Shown here in pieces: positions 24,928 through 34,394 of a DNA stretch of 64,000 nt (its first letter is position 1; each line of letters begins with the position of its first letter). A program made the translations under genes and the position numbers. The stretch is from Ischnura elegans (lineage: Eukaryota; Arthropoda; Insecta; Odonata; Coenagrionidae): the NCBI RefSeq assembly GCF_921293095.1, contig NC_060258.1, positions 6,524,607 through 6,588,606 of the forward strand, read 5' to 3'. The notes under the pieces are model-generated. The model searched no databases. It saw only the letters and a list, made by a program, of their open reading frames with translations, and was not told where the DNA came from.

Positions 24928-25976
24928 AAATGATGAAAGAAAACACTCCAATGGCCGTAACAAGGGACCTCGTCACAGGTGTAAACCAAAACACTGTGTG
25001 GTATGCTGGAACGGGAAAATTCGCAGCAGTGACCAACCCCAGCCTCTCAACCGGAAACCCTTCACAAACACACGATCAACAGTGTAGAAACCTTCGCGAG
25101 GGTTTTGTGGGACCTCGCTAAGGCTGCTCACGTTGAAACCAATCACTCGCTTAACTATGAACGAACCTTCGCGAGGGTTTTGGGGGGGCCTCGCTAAGGT
25201 TGCTCAAGTTAAGAAACACACACACACACAATCACACAAGCAACACTTACTCCGTGGGTATAAACTCCGGGAGAATATGCTCAAAACTGAGCGATGGAAC
25301 TGCCACCTGGACGGGAAAAGCGTACCGGTTTCGGAATCCAAGATTCCCTTCTCAACGCACCTGAGGACAAAGCTTCACTTCAACAAGGTTGAGTGGCGAA
25401 AAAACAATAGACACCGCTGAAATATATGTAGAGGAGAGTGTAGGGGAGGGGAATGGTTGTGGTGTAGAGGGTGGAAGAGGAGAGGGGGAAATTGTGGTTG
25501 GACGTAAGGTATGGGGGGGGGGGCGGAATAGGAGGGGAAGAGTTAACGGACGGAGGTAGAGAAGGGGGGGGGGGGAAGGGGGAAAGGGACGGATTAACTT
25601 GGACGGAGGGTGGGGGAACGTGACGTAAGGATGACCGTTACGGAGTGGAAAATAACTGAGGGCGTAACGTTCTCAGTGCAAAAGAGAAAATAGAGAAGAA
25701 TATGGGATGGGACCTTCATCACTATTAAGGAGTTTCCCTTTGTTTTTATAAATGTAAATGCTCTCGTATGCGTCGAGGAAGTGTTTTGATGTTTGTTTCA
25801 ATAGAGTTAGGTTGTCTAGGGTAATTTCGTGGTCTGTGTCCGTAAGGTGTTGTGCAATGCTGGATTTCTCAGGTTTATTGTTTTTGTAATATGAGAGGTG
25901 TTCTTTGTATCTGGTGAGAATGTTGCGTCTTGTTTGACCTATGTAGGAAGCTTGGCAGGAATTACAATTAATCTGA
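24928..25976 (-). repeat. PLE inverted left arm
   Basis: This is the reverse complement of the PLE 3' region, 1049 bp against 1048 bp; the one clear length difference is a 7- versus 6-base G/C run. It includes antisense of most of the endonuclease domain and the G-run-rich 3' UTR. TTAA at 25209-25212 is the intact, empty counterpart of the site filled by PB2 in the right arm. Confidence 0.9.
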
Positions 25977-25990
25977 ATTTACAAGGTCAA

Positions 25991-27625
25991 ATGATGAAAG
26001 CTGATAAAGGCAACCTTGTTGTCATACTTGACAAAGTTACGTACTACGATAAAGTCACTACTTTATTATCGACAGGGCCATATTCCGAGATAACCAAAAA
26101 CCCTATTAGGCAATTAATTTCTCAATTTAAATCAGTACTCAAAGATTGCCCTGCTTTAATAGACAAAAACACTTCTTTCAAACTGAATGTTTCCAATCCT
26201 ACCCTCCCTAGGTTATATTGCCTACCCAAAGTCCACAAGGACAATTGCCCAATGAGACCCATTGTATCAGGGATCGACTCCCCAACCTATTTGTTGTCTA
26301 AATGGTTAGTTGCCCAGTTTGCACAATTCAACTTCCAGAGTCCGCATTCCATTAAGAACAACGTAGACTTTGTTAACAAAACTAAAAACTTTATCTTTTC
26401 TGAAGGCGAGATCATGGTTTCTTTTGATGTAACGAATTTATTTCCAAGTGTACCTATTGACACAGCCATTCATTCACTAAGAACTTGGCTTCAATCCCTA
26501 TCTTTAGATCAGAAAACCATAGACGAGTATATACGCCTCACGAATTTAGTAATGAACCAAAATTATTTTACCTTTAAAGGGAAATACTACAAACAAAATT
26601 TCGGTACTACTATGGGTAATTCACTCTCGCCATTTCTTGCCAACATCTTCATGACGCATTTCGAAACAACCTTCAAGAAGAAATTCTCCTACTTCCCTTC
26701 CATTTATTTACGATATGTGGATGACATTTTTGCCGTATTTGACACAAAGAAATGCTCACTGAATACTTTCCTAGACAACCTAAACAGCCTTTTCCCTTCC
26801 ATAAAGTTCACCATAGAAACTGAGATCGATAACTCAATTCCCTTCCTCGATCTCTTCCTAACACGATCCGAAAACAAAATCGTTTTTGACATATACAGAA
26901 AACCCACCAGCACAACAAATTATATACACAACTACTCATTTGTTCATCCAAGCCATAAATTTGCTGCCTTCCATTCCCTCATTAATAGACTTTTAAACAT
27001 ACCTCTTAGTAAACCAGCATTCAACAAAGATTTACTCTTCATTAAAAATATTGCCAAACAGAACGGATTCTCTACTTCTTTAATCGACCACATCTTGAAA
27101 AAACATGAATTCAAACACTTAATCAACAACTCAACCATACACAAAAAAGACCTATCAAAAAGATTCATCAAACTCCCGTTTTACCCCACCATAACAAAAG
27201 GTCTAGACAAAGTCTTCAACTCAATTAACACTACAATCACGTACACCAACGACTACAAACTAAAACAACTTTTAGGCACCAGTAAAGATAAAATACCTCT
27301 TCAAGAAAAATCCGGCATATATCAGATTAATTGTAATTCCTGCCAAGCTTCCTACATAGGTCAAACAAGACGCAACATTCTCACCAGATACAAAGAACAC
27401 CTCTCATATTACAAAAACAATAAACCTGAGAAATCCAGCATTGCACAACACCTTACGGACACAGACCACGAAATTACCCTAGACAACCTAACTCTATTGA
27501 AACAAACATCAAAACACTTCCTCGACGCATACGAGAGCATTTACATTTATAAAAACAAAGGGAAACTCCTTAATAGTGATGAAGGTCCCATCCCATATTC
27601 TTCTCTATTTTCTCTTTTGCACTGA
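25991..27625 (+). CDS. PLE reverse transcriptase / GIY-YIG endonuclease, N-truncated
   Basis: The frame is open for 544 residues from the in-frame ATG at 25991; it also extends upstream to 25898, but that part is antisense arm sequence. The body starts at the ADKG motif (MMKADKGNLVVILDK), so the N-terminal part of a normal PLE protein is missing. RT landmarks in order are PTYLLSKWL, FPSVPIDTAI, GTTMGNSLSPFLANIF, the catalytic YVDD (26714-26725) and IPFLDLFLTR with YRKPT. The endonuclease has GIY (27314) and YIG (27353), the Arg helix (RRNILTRYKEH), the His pair (AQHLTDTDH) and the Glu (DAYESIYIY), all expected active-site residues. It would copy RNA by target-primed synthesis in the nucleus. 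No stops occur within it, but truncation makes an active protein unlikely. Confidence 0.9.
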   Translation: MMKADKGNLVVILDKVTYYDKVTTLLSTGPYSEITKNPIRQLISQFKSVLKDCPALIDKNTSFKLNVSNPTLPRLYCLPKVHKDNCPMRPIVSGIDSPTYLLSKWLVAQFAQFNFQSPHSIKNNVDFVNKTKNFIFSEGEIMVSFDVTNLFPSVPIDTAIHSLRTWLQSLSLDQKTIDEYIRLTNLVMNQNYFTFKGKYYKQNFGTTMGNSLSPFLANIFMTHFETTFKKKFSYFPSIYLRYVDDIFAVFDTKKCSLNTFLDNLNSLFPSIKFTIETEIDNSIPFLDLFLTRSENKIVFDIYRKPTSTTNYIHNYSFVHPSHKFAAFHSLINRLLNIPLSKPAFNKDLLFIKNIAKQNGFSTSLIDHILKKHEFKHLINNSTIHKKDLSKRFIKLPFYPTITKGLDKVFNSINTTITYTNDYKLKQLLGTSKDKIPLQEKSGIYQINCNSCQASYIGQTRRNILTRYKEHLSYYKNNKPEKSSIAQHLTDTDHEITLDNLTLLKQTSKHFLDAYESIYIYKNKGKLLNSDEGPIPYSSLFSLLH

Positions 27626-28085
27626 GAACGTTACGCCCTCAGTTATTTTCCACTCCGTAACGGTCATCCTTACGTCACGTTCCCCCACCCTCCGTCCAAG
27701 TTAATCCGTCCCTTTCCCCCTTCCCCCCCCCCCCTTCTCTACCTCCGTCCGTTAACTCTTCCCCTCCTATTCCGCCCCCCCCCCCATACCTTACGTCCAA
27801 CCACAATTTCCCCCTCTCCTCTTCCACCCTCTACACCACAACCATTCCCCTCCCCTACACTCTCCTCTACATATATTTCAGCGGTGTCTATTGTTTTTTC
27901 GCCACTCAACCTTGTTGAAGTGAAGCTTTGTCCTCAGGTGCGTTGAGAAGGGAATCTTGGATTCCGAAACCGGTACGCTTTTCCCGTCCAGGTGGCAGTT
28001 CCATCGCTCAGTTTTGAGCATATTCTCCCGGAGTTTATACCCACGGAGTAAGTGTTGCTTGTGTGATTGTGTGTGTGTGTGTTTC
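27322..28085 (+). repeat. PLE right arm, part 1 (to the PB2 insertion)
   Basis: This is the sense counterpart of 25213-25976. It runs from within the endonuclease coding region through the stop at 27625 and a pyrimidine-rich 3' UTR with long C-runs, ending in a GT microsatellite where PB2 enters. Confidence 0.9.
27939..27978 (+). other. Hammerhead-like motif in PLE 3' UTR
   Basis: A degenerate core TTGAGAA is followed by one extra G, a perfect 6-bp hairpin (GGAATC TTG GATTCC) and GAAAC. Flanking GCG and CGC can pair as stem I with a GTA cleavage triplet. The architecture matches the solo motifs at 21651 and 53431, but the core departs from CTGANGA at two positions, so activity is doubtful. 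Confidence 0.4.
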
Positions 28086-30109
28086 CCCTTTCCGCGCGGC
28101 TGGACGTGAATTCACGTCCAGCGATTCCTAGCTAATGGCGGCCCGACGTGAATTCACGTCCAATACCCGGCGGCTTTAATAGCGGCACCACTGCGTCCAA
28201 GTCGTTCGGAGGGGCTCTTGCAGGCTCACAGCCGTCAGTTACAGCCCTACCATCGCTTGGGGAAGGTCAGTTCTTCTTGCTGGGGTGAATATTACGGTCG
28301 AAGACGCTTTCACTTGGAGGTACGTAAACATTTTTTTTTCCTTGTTCCATTTCATTTTCTGTTGTAATTATGCGTGATTTGCCTTTTATTTACCTAATTG
28401 TGCGTTGATATATGTGTTATAGATATGTATTTTGATAACTAGGTTTATGTTTTTCAAGTAAAAAGAAAATGAAAATTTTCAGTTTATTTTTTTTTTCGAC
28501 TTTTACGGCGATAAATTTTCGTTATCCAAAATATTCTTCGAATATTCTTCACGTACTAGCGATGAAATATGGCGATGAAGCATTGAATGCATTTTTTATC
28601 ATTTATTGTGCATAGATCCTATTTTTATTTTAAACACCCATGTACCGTGTATTCATTATTTCTTCTTATTACTTCCTACACAAGATACTGCAGCAGCAAA
28701 GAATTTATTGAAGAATTCAGGAGCTGTAAACATCCCGATCCTGTGTATTTATCAACTTTGTTTCCTTCGTCTGCCTTCAATTTGGGTGAGTTAATGAATC
28801 ATTATGTTATACTCTTTTTGCTTCAAAATATTTTTTTGCGAAACGTAGCTATTTTTTATTTTTGCTCATGTAACATTTTCATTTATTTTGTTTTTCAAAT
28901 GACAGTTATGCGCTCCTAAATTTTTATATTTAATCCTCGGACCAGTGCATTACAAATTCATGCATAAATTGTTAATTTTTCTTTGTAAACTCGTACCTAT
29001 TACTAGTAAGTATAAGCACATATTGCCTTCATTACTGAAGGTTGAAAGTGTTGTTGCTGTTATTTGTGATTAATTACCACTGTCATAATGCTGGAAACAT
29101 AAAAAATAAGACACGATATCAAAGAACATTTTGGTATTCTTGTTAAAATTTTGCGGTCCTCGCTTGCTGCGTAACAAAATATCTTTGTTCATTACGAATG
29201 AAAATAACTTTGTGTTCTTGGTATCTGCATAATCAGGAAATCAAGAAAAAGAATTATCCGTGGGAGTGTTGTCATTCCCGTTAGAGATTTGGCTGTTCAG
29301 AAAAGGATGTTTTGAAAGTTGGAGTTGAAGTGGTCGCTAGCAATATCTTTAGTAGTCTTCGACATTTCACTCTTTTCAGATACCTTTCACTCTCTCCGTA
29401 TATTCTTTTGTTTGATCAGTTGCCGGGGTGCCGCGCGACCTTCTTGGCCCTGCTTTCGGAAGTTTCGCAGACACAAAGAGGGTTTATTGCCACGTGAAAA
29501 GCATTAGGGATGAGGGTGTTGGGGCGGAAGAACCCTCAAGCAGGATGGCGTCAGAGGATATTTTCTTATTATGAAGCAGAGTTCAATGGTCTACCGACTG
29601 GCTCGGGGATTCCCTCTGAGAATATTTCGGAATGCATGTCATCTCCCAGCGGTAAATAGCTCTGCCCATGCTCTGTGTAAAACGGGACGGCCGCTGGTCT
29701 CCGGGTACCTGCAGGTTCAACCCTTATAATCCTCCGCAGGCAAACACCCTACCCCGGCCTATGACAATGGGAGTGGAGTAGATCTGAGTTATTCTTCGGC
29801 ATTTAATAGCATAGCGATACAAGCTAAATGTTTTCTAATGAATGATACACATACCATATTTAGAAAGTTTTTTTAAAATGATGGAAAACGACACCAAACT
29901 CGCCATAGTTTTTTTTAAATAAACAAAGATTTTGCTATATTCGCTAATTTATTCATTCATCATTGAACCAATATGTTACTAAAATCAGGTCTTTCTTTTT
30001 TTTAATCGAGATCTTATAAATAGTGGAAAATTTACATTATTATCCAAAATGTTTTTTTAGTCCATAAAAGTATGCCATCATACTATGCTTTCATTTATCA
30101 TGTTTCAGA
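28086..30109 (+). other. PB2 5' region and putative 5'-UTR intron
   Basis: There are 2 kb between the left end and the ATG. A GAG/GTACGT donor at 28319-28320 and the TTTCAG acceptor at 30107-30108 suggest a 1.79 kb intron. A GC-richer block at about 29400-29780 contrasts with the AT-rich surroundings and may be a further inserted repeat, but no ends were found. Confidence 0.45.
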
Positions 30110-31993
30110 ATGGTTAAAACTCGGGGAGGAAAAAAAAGGGGTGTGGAGCAATCCACCCTTAGGGAGAGTCCTCAACCCTCGACTTCTCAAGTCAGTCCCC
30201 CGCGTACTCCTGATCCTCAGGATAATACGGAGGACATTCCTCCACCGAAGTCGAGGAGAATGGCAGCTTCGGGAGTAATAACCTCCACGGAGGAACTCCG
30301 GAGGCTGCTAGAAGAGGAAGATGACAGTGAGGAAGAAGATAGTACCTTCTCCGATGAAACGGATTGCAGCGGGAGTGATAACGATGATTCGGAGGAGGAA
30401 GAGGATCCCTCGCAGGGTAATGACTTGCTATCCCCAGATTCAGGCCTCCCGAGTACCTCTTCGCAAGCCACCACTGCCAGACTAAGACAGACCACCTACA
30501 CCTGGACTTCTGGCAGACCGACAATAGACCCCATTCCATTTACCCAGACCCCTGGTATGACTGCTTCACCTCAAGGAGACCAACCCCCCGACTTTTTTAA
30601 TCTTTTACTGACTGACAGTATCCTCGAATTGACTGTGAGAGAGACAAATAGATTTGCCGACGAGCTGAAGGCGCAGAATGTAGCCCCGAAAGCAAGGATT
30701 GTTAAATGGAAATCCTTGACGAAAGAGGAGTTCCTTGTATTTTTAGGCGTCCTGTACCACATGGGAACAATCAGATTAAATAGGATATCGGACTTCTGGA
30801 GCAAGGACTTCCTATTTAACTTTCCTTGCTTTCGGGGATGCATGAGCCGTGACAGGTTCTCGGGTATTTTGCAATGTTTGCACTTTGCGAAAAACCCAGA
30901 ACCTGGTCAGCCTCAGCCAAATGACCGACTATATAAAATTCGCCCCCTAATAGACCTCTTTCATGACTCAGTAAGTAATGCCGTGACTCCGACGCAAAAA
31001 CTCTGCGTTGATGAGTCTATGCTTCTCTGGAGGGGGCGACTTGTTTTCCGAATGTTTTTGAAGGGGAAGAAACATAAATATGGAATCAAAATTTATATGC
31101 TAACGGAACCTTCCGGTTTAGTTCTCAGATTTATCGTTTACACAGGATCTAGTGACGCTGATGTAGGAGGCCGAGGCCACGTTGACACTGTTGTGAATAA
31201 GCTAATGGAGGGTCACCTTGATGCTGGCCATTCATTATTTATGGATAATTATTACAACAGTGTCAATTTGGCCCACCAACTACTGGAGCGGAAGACCTAT
31301 TGTACCGGAACTTTGAGAACTAACCGGAAGGGTAATCCTCCCCAAATTAATTCAAAAAAATTAAAGAAGGGGGAAGTTGTGAATGCCTACACTGATGACG
31401 GTGTCTGCGTCATGAAGTGGAAAGACAAGAGAGAAGTACTGATGATCAGTTCGCAGTATAGCGGCGAAATGATCGATGTCCCCCGCCGAAGGGGAGGGGG
31501 AACCATACCCAAACCTGAGGCAATTGCAAGATACAACGAGGCAATGGGGGGCATTGATCATACTGATCAGATGATGTCCTATTATCCAATTGAGCGAAAA
31601 ACTCTCAAGTGGTACAAGAAGTTGGGCATTCACATCTTCCACCTTCTCCTCCTCAATAGCTATTATTTGTATAAGAAATTACATCCCAGATATTCATTTT
31701 ATGACTTTCGGCTTTCGGTAATCAAATCTTTACTTTCACCTGCTTTCACTCGCCCTTCAGGCCCTTCCCCTTCAGTCCCTTCCAGAGGCGTAGGCTTATC
31801 AAGGCATTTCCCTCACACCCTTCCAATTGACGAAAAAAGCAAGAGGAACAGAACGGTGCAAAGAAGGTGCCGGGAATGCCAGAAGAAGGGGATAAGAAAA
31901 GACACAACGTTCTTTTGCCCTGCTTGCGAGGGACACCCTCCCCTCTGCGTCGACACATGTTTCACGGCCTTCCACGAAAATATGCGGTTGTAA
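30110..31993 (+). CDS. piggyBac transposase PB2, full length (627 aa)
   Basis: This is a cut-and-paste DDE/D transposase that acts in the nucleus at TTAA sites. The start ATG follows an acceptor-like TGTTTCAG. The N-terminus is basic, followed by an acidic Ser/Glu-rich stretch (residues about 60-115). The catalytic residues are all present: D301 (LCVDESMLLWRG), D379 (LFMDNYYNS), and D483 and D486 (GGIDHTDQMM). The 78, 104 and 3 residue spacings match the family. SYYPIERKTLKWYKKLGIHIF follows as usual. A C-terminal zinc-binding Cys-rich domain (CRECQKKG, CPACEG, CVDTCF) is complete. There are no internal stops or frameshifts. It may be functional; whether the element can still move is uncertain because the left TTAA is missing. 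Confidence 0.93.
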   Translation: MVKTRGGKKRGVEQSTLRESPQPSTSQVSPPRTPDPQDNTEDIPPPKSRRMAASGVITSTEELRRLLEEEDDSEEEDSTFSDETDCSGSDNDDSEEEEDPSQGNDLLSPDSGLPSTSSQATTARLRQTTYTWTSGRPTIDPIPFTQTPGMTASPQGDQPPDFFNLLLTDSILELTVRETNRFADELKAQNVAPKARIVKWKSLTKEEFLVFLGVLYHMGTIRLNRISDFWSKDFLFNFPCFRGCMSRDRFSGILQCLHFAKNPEPGQPQPNDRLYKIRPLIDLFHDSVSNAVTPTQKLCVDESMLLWRGRLVFRMFLKGKKHKYGIKIYMLTEPSGLVLRFIVYTGSSDADVGGRGHVDTVVNKLMEGHLDAGHSLFMDNYYNSVNLAHQLLERKTYCTGTLRTNRKGNPPQINSKKLKKGEVVNAYTDDGVCVMKWKDKREVLMISSQYSGEMIDVPRRRGGGTIPKPEAIARYNEAMGGIDHTDQMMSYYPIERKTLKWYKKLGIHIFHLLLLNSYYLYKKLHPRYSFYDFRLSVIKSLLSPAFTRPSGPSPSVPSRGVGLSRHFPHTLPIDEKSKRNRTVQRRCRECQKKGIRKDTTFFCPACEGHPPLCVDTCFTAFHENMRL

Positions 31994-32211
31994 ATATTTG
32001 TACATAATAATTGCAATGATGGAAACTGTATTTTTTTATTTGTGTATAAATAATATGTTTTTTTTGCTCTGCAGTCTGATGAAGTTGTAATTTCTGTTCT
32101 ATTTTTACGTTTTTAAATTTGTAAATAGTATTGTAAAAGGATTTTGTGCTTGTTTTGAATTTGTGCGATTGCATTTTGTGTATATTATTTATTTGTTTAG
32201 CGCTATGTAAA

Positions 32212-32217
32212 AATAAA
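32212..32217 (+). promoter_or_regulatory. Poly(A) signal of PB2 transposase
   Basis: AATAAA lies about 220 bases after the stop codon in T-rich 3' UTR sequence. Confidence 0.5.
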
Positions 32218-32837
32218 TTATGCTTGTTTTAAAAGTTTTTTTTCATTTATAAATCCTGCTAGAAACTGTGTTAGTTCTTGCTGCAAAATTTCGTAACGAA
32301 ATAAAAAAAAAATATTAGATTCAAATGTCAAAATAGCATACAGCATATTTCATTCTATTATTTCACAGAACATAAGAACGAGTGCGAGAAATAGCTATTT
32401 AGTCGTTGTAGTAACCGTTATAGCAGATCGCGTTTTTAGCAGAAAAATTTCAGCATTTGCAAAATAATTACAAAATTGATAAAGTATGACTATGGAATTT
32501 TAAATCAATATAAAAATAAGACTTCATATTGCATAACTATATTTGAAAGGCTTTGCATTTTTTCCCAGCAATAGGGGTAGCTAAAAACTTAGGAGAGATA
32601 TATGGTCGCAAAGGGGCGATGATACTACCCTGCATAACTCAAAGCGGCCTCAAGCGTATGGCTGAGGACGTGAATTCACGTCCGTTGAAAAAATTTAAAT
32701 TTTTAGCATTAAAAAATTTTTTTTTTTTTAATTCCTGAAGAATAATTGTTTCTTAGGTACAGTATTACTGAAAAACCCAAAAAAATGCATTCAGTCAGGG
32801 GAAAGCCATACAAAAAATAGCCTCCGCGTTGAAAGGG

Positions 32838-33121
32838 TTAACTTGAGCAACCTTAGCGAGGCCCCCCAAAACCCTCGCGAAGGTTCGTTCATAGTTAAGC
32901 GAGTGATTGGTTTCAACGTGAGCAGCCTTAGCGAGGTCCCACAAAACCCTCGCGAAGGTTTCTACACTGTTGATCGTGTGTTTGTGAAGGGTTTCCGGTT
33001 GAGAGGCTGGGGTTGGTCACTGCTGCGAATTTTCCCGTTCCAGCATACCACACAGTGTTTTGGTTTACACCTGTGACGAGGTCCCTTGTTACGGCCATTG
33101 GAGTGTTTTCTTTCATCATTT
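32838..33121 (+). repeat. PLE right arm, part 2 (3' terminus), with tandem hairpins
   Basis: This continues the PLE after PB2, from the TTAA at 32838-32841 to the 12-bp duplication. Two tandem hairpins lie at about 32849-32885 and 32924-32960. Each pairs a CCTTAGCGAGG strand with CCTCGCGAAGG across a loop of C and A residues, the first with a longer AACCTT start. The inverted arm carries the same pair at 25090-25200. Confidence 0.85.
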
Positions 33122-33133
33122 GATATTAGCATT
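33122..33133 (+). repeat. 12-bp target-site duplication of the PLE, right copy
   Basis: GATATTAGCATT matches 24882-24893. The PB1 reading frame resumes directly after it. Confidence 0.9.
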
Positions 33134-33772
33134 GATCCGACCACAGGTGAGAAAAAAAAACCGGAAATGATATCCTTTTACAACTCTACGAAAGGTGGTG
33201 TAGATACGGTAGATGAAATGTGCGCTACCTATAGTGTTGCCAGAAACACAAGGAGATGGTCTATGGTGGTTTTTTATCATTTGATGAATACATTGGGCAT
33301 CAATGCGTTCGTTATTTTCAGGAACTTACATCCTGAAATTAAGACAAATAGAAGAACATTCCTCCGAGAAATTGCTAAAGGCTTAACAAAACCTTTTATT
33401 GCCCAGAGAAGTACACAAAAAAATTTGCCAAAAGAATTTAGGAAAACGTTAGAGAAATACGGAGAGCCATCAATATCGGAGCCACAGGAAAAGCGGAGAA
33501 GAGGAAGTGGAAGGTGTGTAATTTGCCCCAGAGCCAAAGACATAAAAACTAAATTGTTTTGTGAAATTTGTGAAAGGAATATGTGTGCATCGCACATGTT
33601 GAAAGTATGTAGTGAGTGCTTGGAAAATATTAAAAAATATTTTCATGAAGGAATTCGTGTAAACGATTTTTTCGTGTCATTCATCAGCCCTTCCAAATGT
33701 CAACTGAGGCTATACCAACTTGCTACAATTCGTAAATATTTTCTGTCTCATTTTACACATAATAATTTCTAA
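33134..33772 (+). pseudogene. piggyBac transposase PB1, C-terminal third
   Basis: This is the continuation of the PB1 transposase after the insertion. The third catalytic region GGVDTVDEM (first Asp codon at 33203) carries both Asp residues expected at this site. The ARNTRRWSMVVFYHLMNTLG segment typical of the family follows. A C-terminal Cys-rich domain (CVICPRAKD, CEICERNMC, CSECLE) is the zinc-binding module that reads the element ends in characterised piggyBac proteins. The frame is open to the stop at 33770-33772. The combined protein would be about 617 residues, close to the family norm. It is inactive here because the gene is split by 8.2 kb. Confidence 0.88.
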
Positions 33773-34394
33773 AGTTGATCAAAATGCAACTATCCCAAAG
33801 GAGCATATGAATATTGATCAATAATAGCGAGGATTTCGCAGGGAAATTTTTCTGGTAACTATCGTGATGTCTGCATGCACAAAGTAACGAAGACAAATCT
33901 TGTTTAGAGAAGTAAAAATTCATATTTGAATTGCCGAATGGAGAGCAAACTTCTCTTTTACTGGGATACAGAGACCGCCAGAACAAAAGGATTTATTGCA
34001 GGGTAAACCTCTCAGCAAAGAGAGTAGGGAAGACCTTCACCCAGATCCTTTCCGGCCTAAGCCCAAAACATTTCTGAAATCCGAATGACCCTGACTCAGC
34101 TGCGTATAAAGGAAAGAGAATCTTTCCCCCTCCGTCTACCGCCGCTTCATTTGTGAAACCTTTTTATTGCTTCCAGTCTTGGGTGCGTAGGGGGGTTTTC
34201 ACACTTCTTGCTGCGGTATTTGCCATACCCTGTCCTTCCCCAAGCCTGGCGTGAGTCATGACGAAAATTCGAGATAGTCGGTCATAACATGACATACTAG
34301 GGCACAATGAATGGCGTGAGTAAGAACCCGTGTAGGGGGTTCTTGTGCGTGAGAAATAAACAACGGAAGGAGTAGTCCAGATTTTCCGATCGTT

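Larger units (their letters stand above)
28086..32841 (+). mobile_element. Inner piggyBac element PB2, apparently intact transposase
   Basis: The left end CCCTTTCCGCGCGG and the complement of the right end, CCCTTTCAACGCGGAGG, form imperfect inverted termini about 4.75 kb apart. TTAA follows on the right (32838-32841), but the left flank runs straight from the PLE sequence GTGTTTC into CCC with no TTAA. Comparison with the empty site at 25209 shows that the left TTAA is missing. The palindrome GACGTGAATTCACGTC occurs at 28103-28118 and 28145-28160 near the left end and at 32667-32682 near the right. The transposase, a likely 5'-UTR intron (GTACGT at 28320 to TTTCAG at 30108) and a poly(A) signal complete the element. 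It is the youngest member of the nest. Confidence 0.9.
24894..33121 (+). mobile_element. Penelope-like element (PLE), 5'-truncated with inverted 5' arm
   Basis: The inserted DNA holds a reverse transcriptase fused to a GIY-YIG endonuclease, the signature of Penelope-like retroelements. The 5' side is an inverted copy (24928-25976) of the element's own 3' end (27322-28085 plus 32838-33121), as is known for Penelope insertions, joined to a truncated body. PB2 (28086-32837) sits inside the right arm; without it the PLE insertion is about 3.5 kb. A 34-bp stretch at the extreme left (24894-24927) has no match in the right arm. The arms are nearly identical, including an 11-base and a 12-base G/C run of equal length, so the insertion is young. 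Confidence 0.9.

Noticed and set aside
24905-25420. Frames in the PLE left arm (also antisense at 32928-33144)
   Set aside because: They are the same non-coding 3' terminal sequence of the PLE seen in both arms, with no protein similarity.
25311-25420. Antisense CTGAGGA...GAAA as a hammerhead in the PLE left arm
   Set aside because: The segment between core and GAAA does not form a proper stem II, and it is antisense to the PLE transcript.
29690-29740. tRNA-like B box (GGTTCAACCC)
   Set aside because: No matching A box or cloverleaf could be drawn, so a tRNA or tRNA-derived SINE is not supported.
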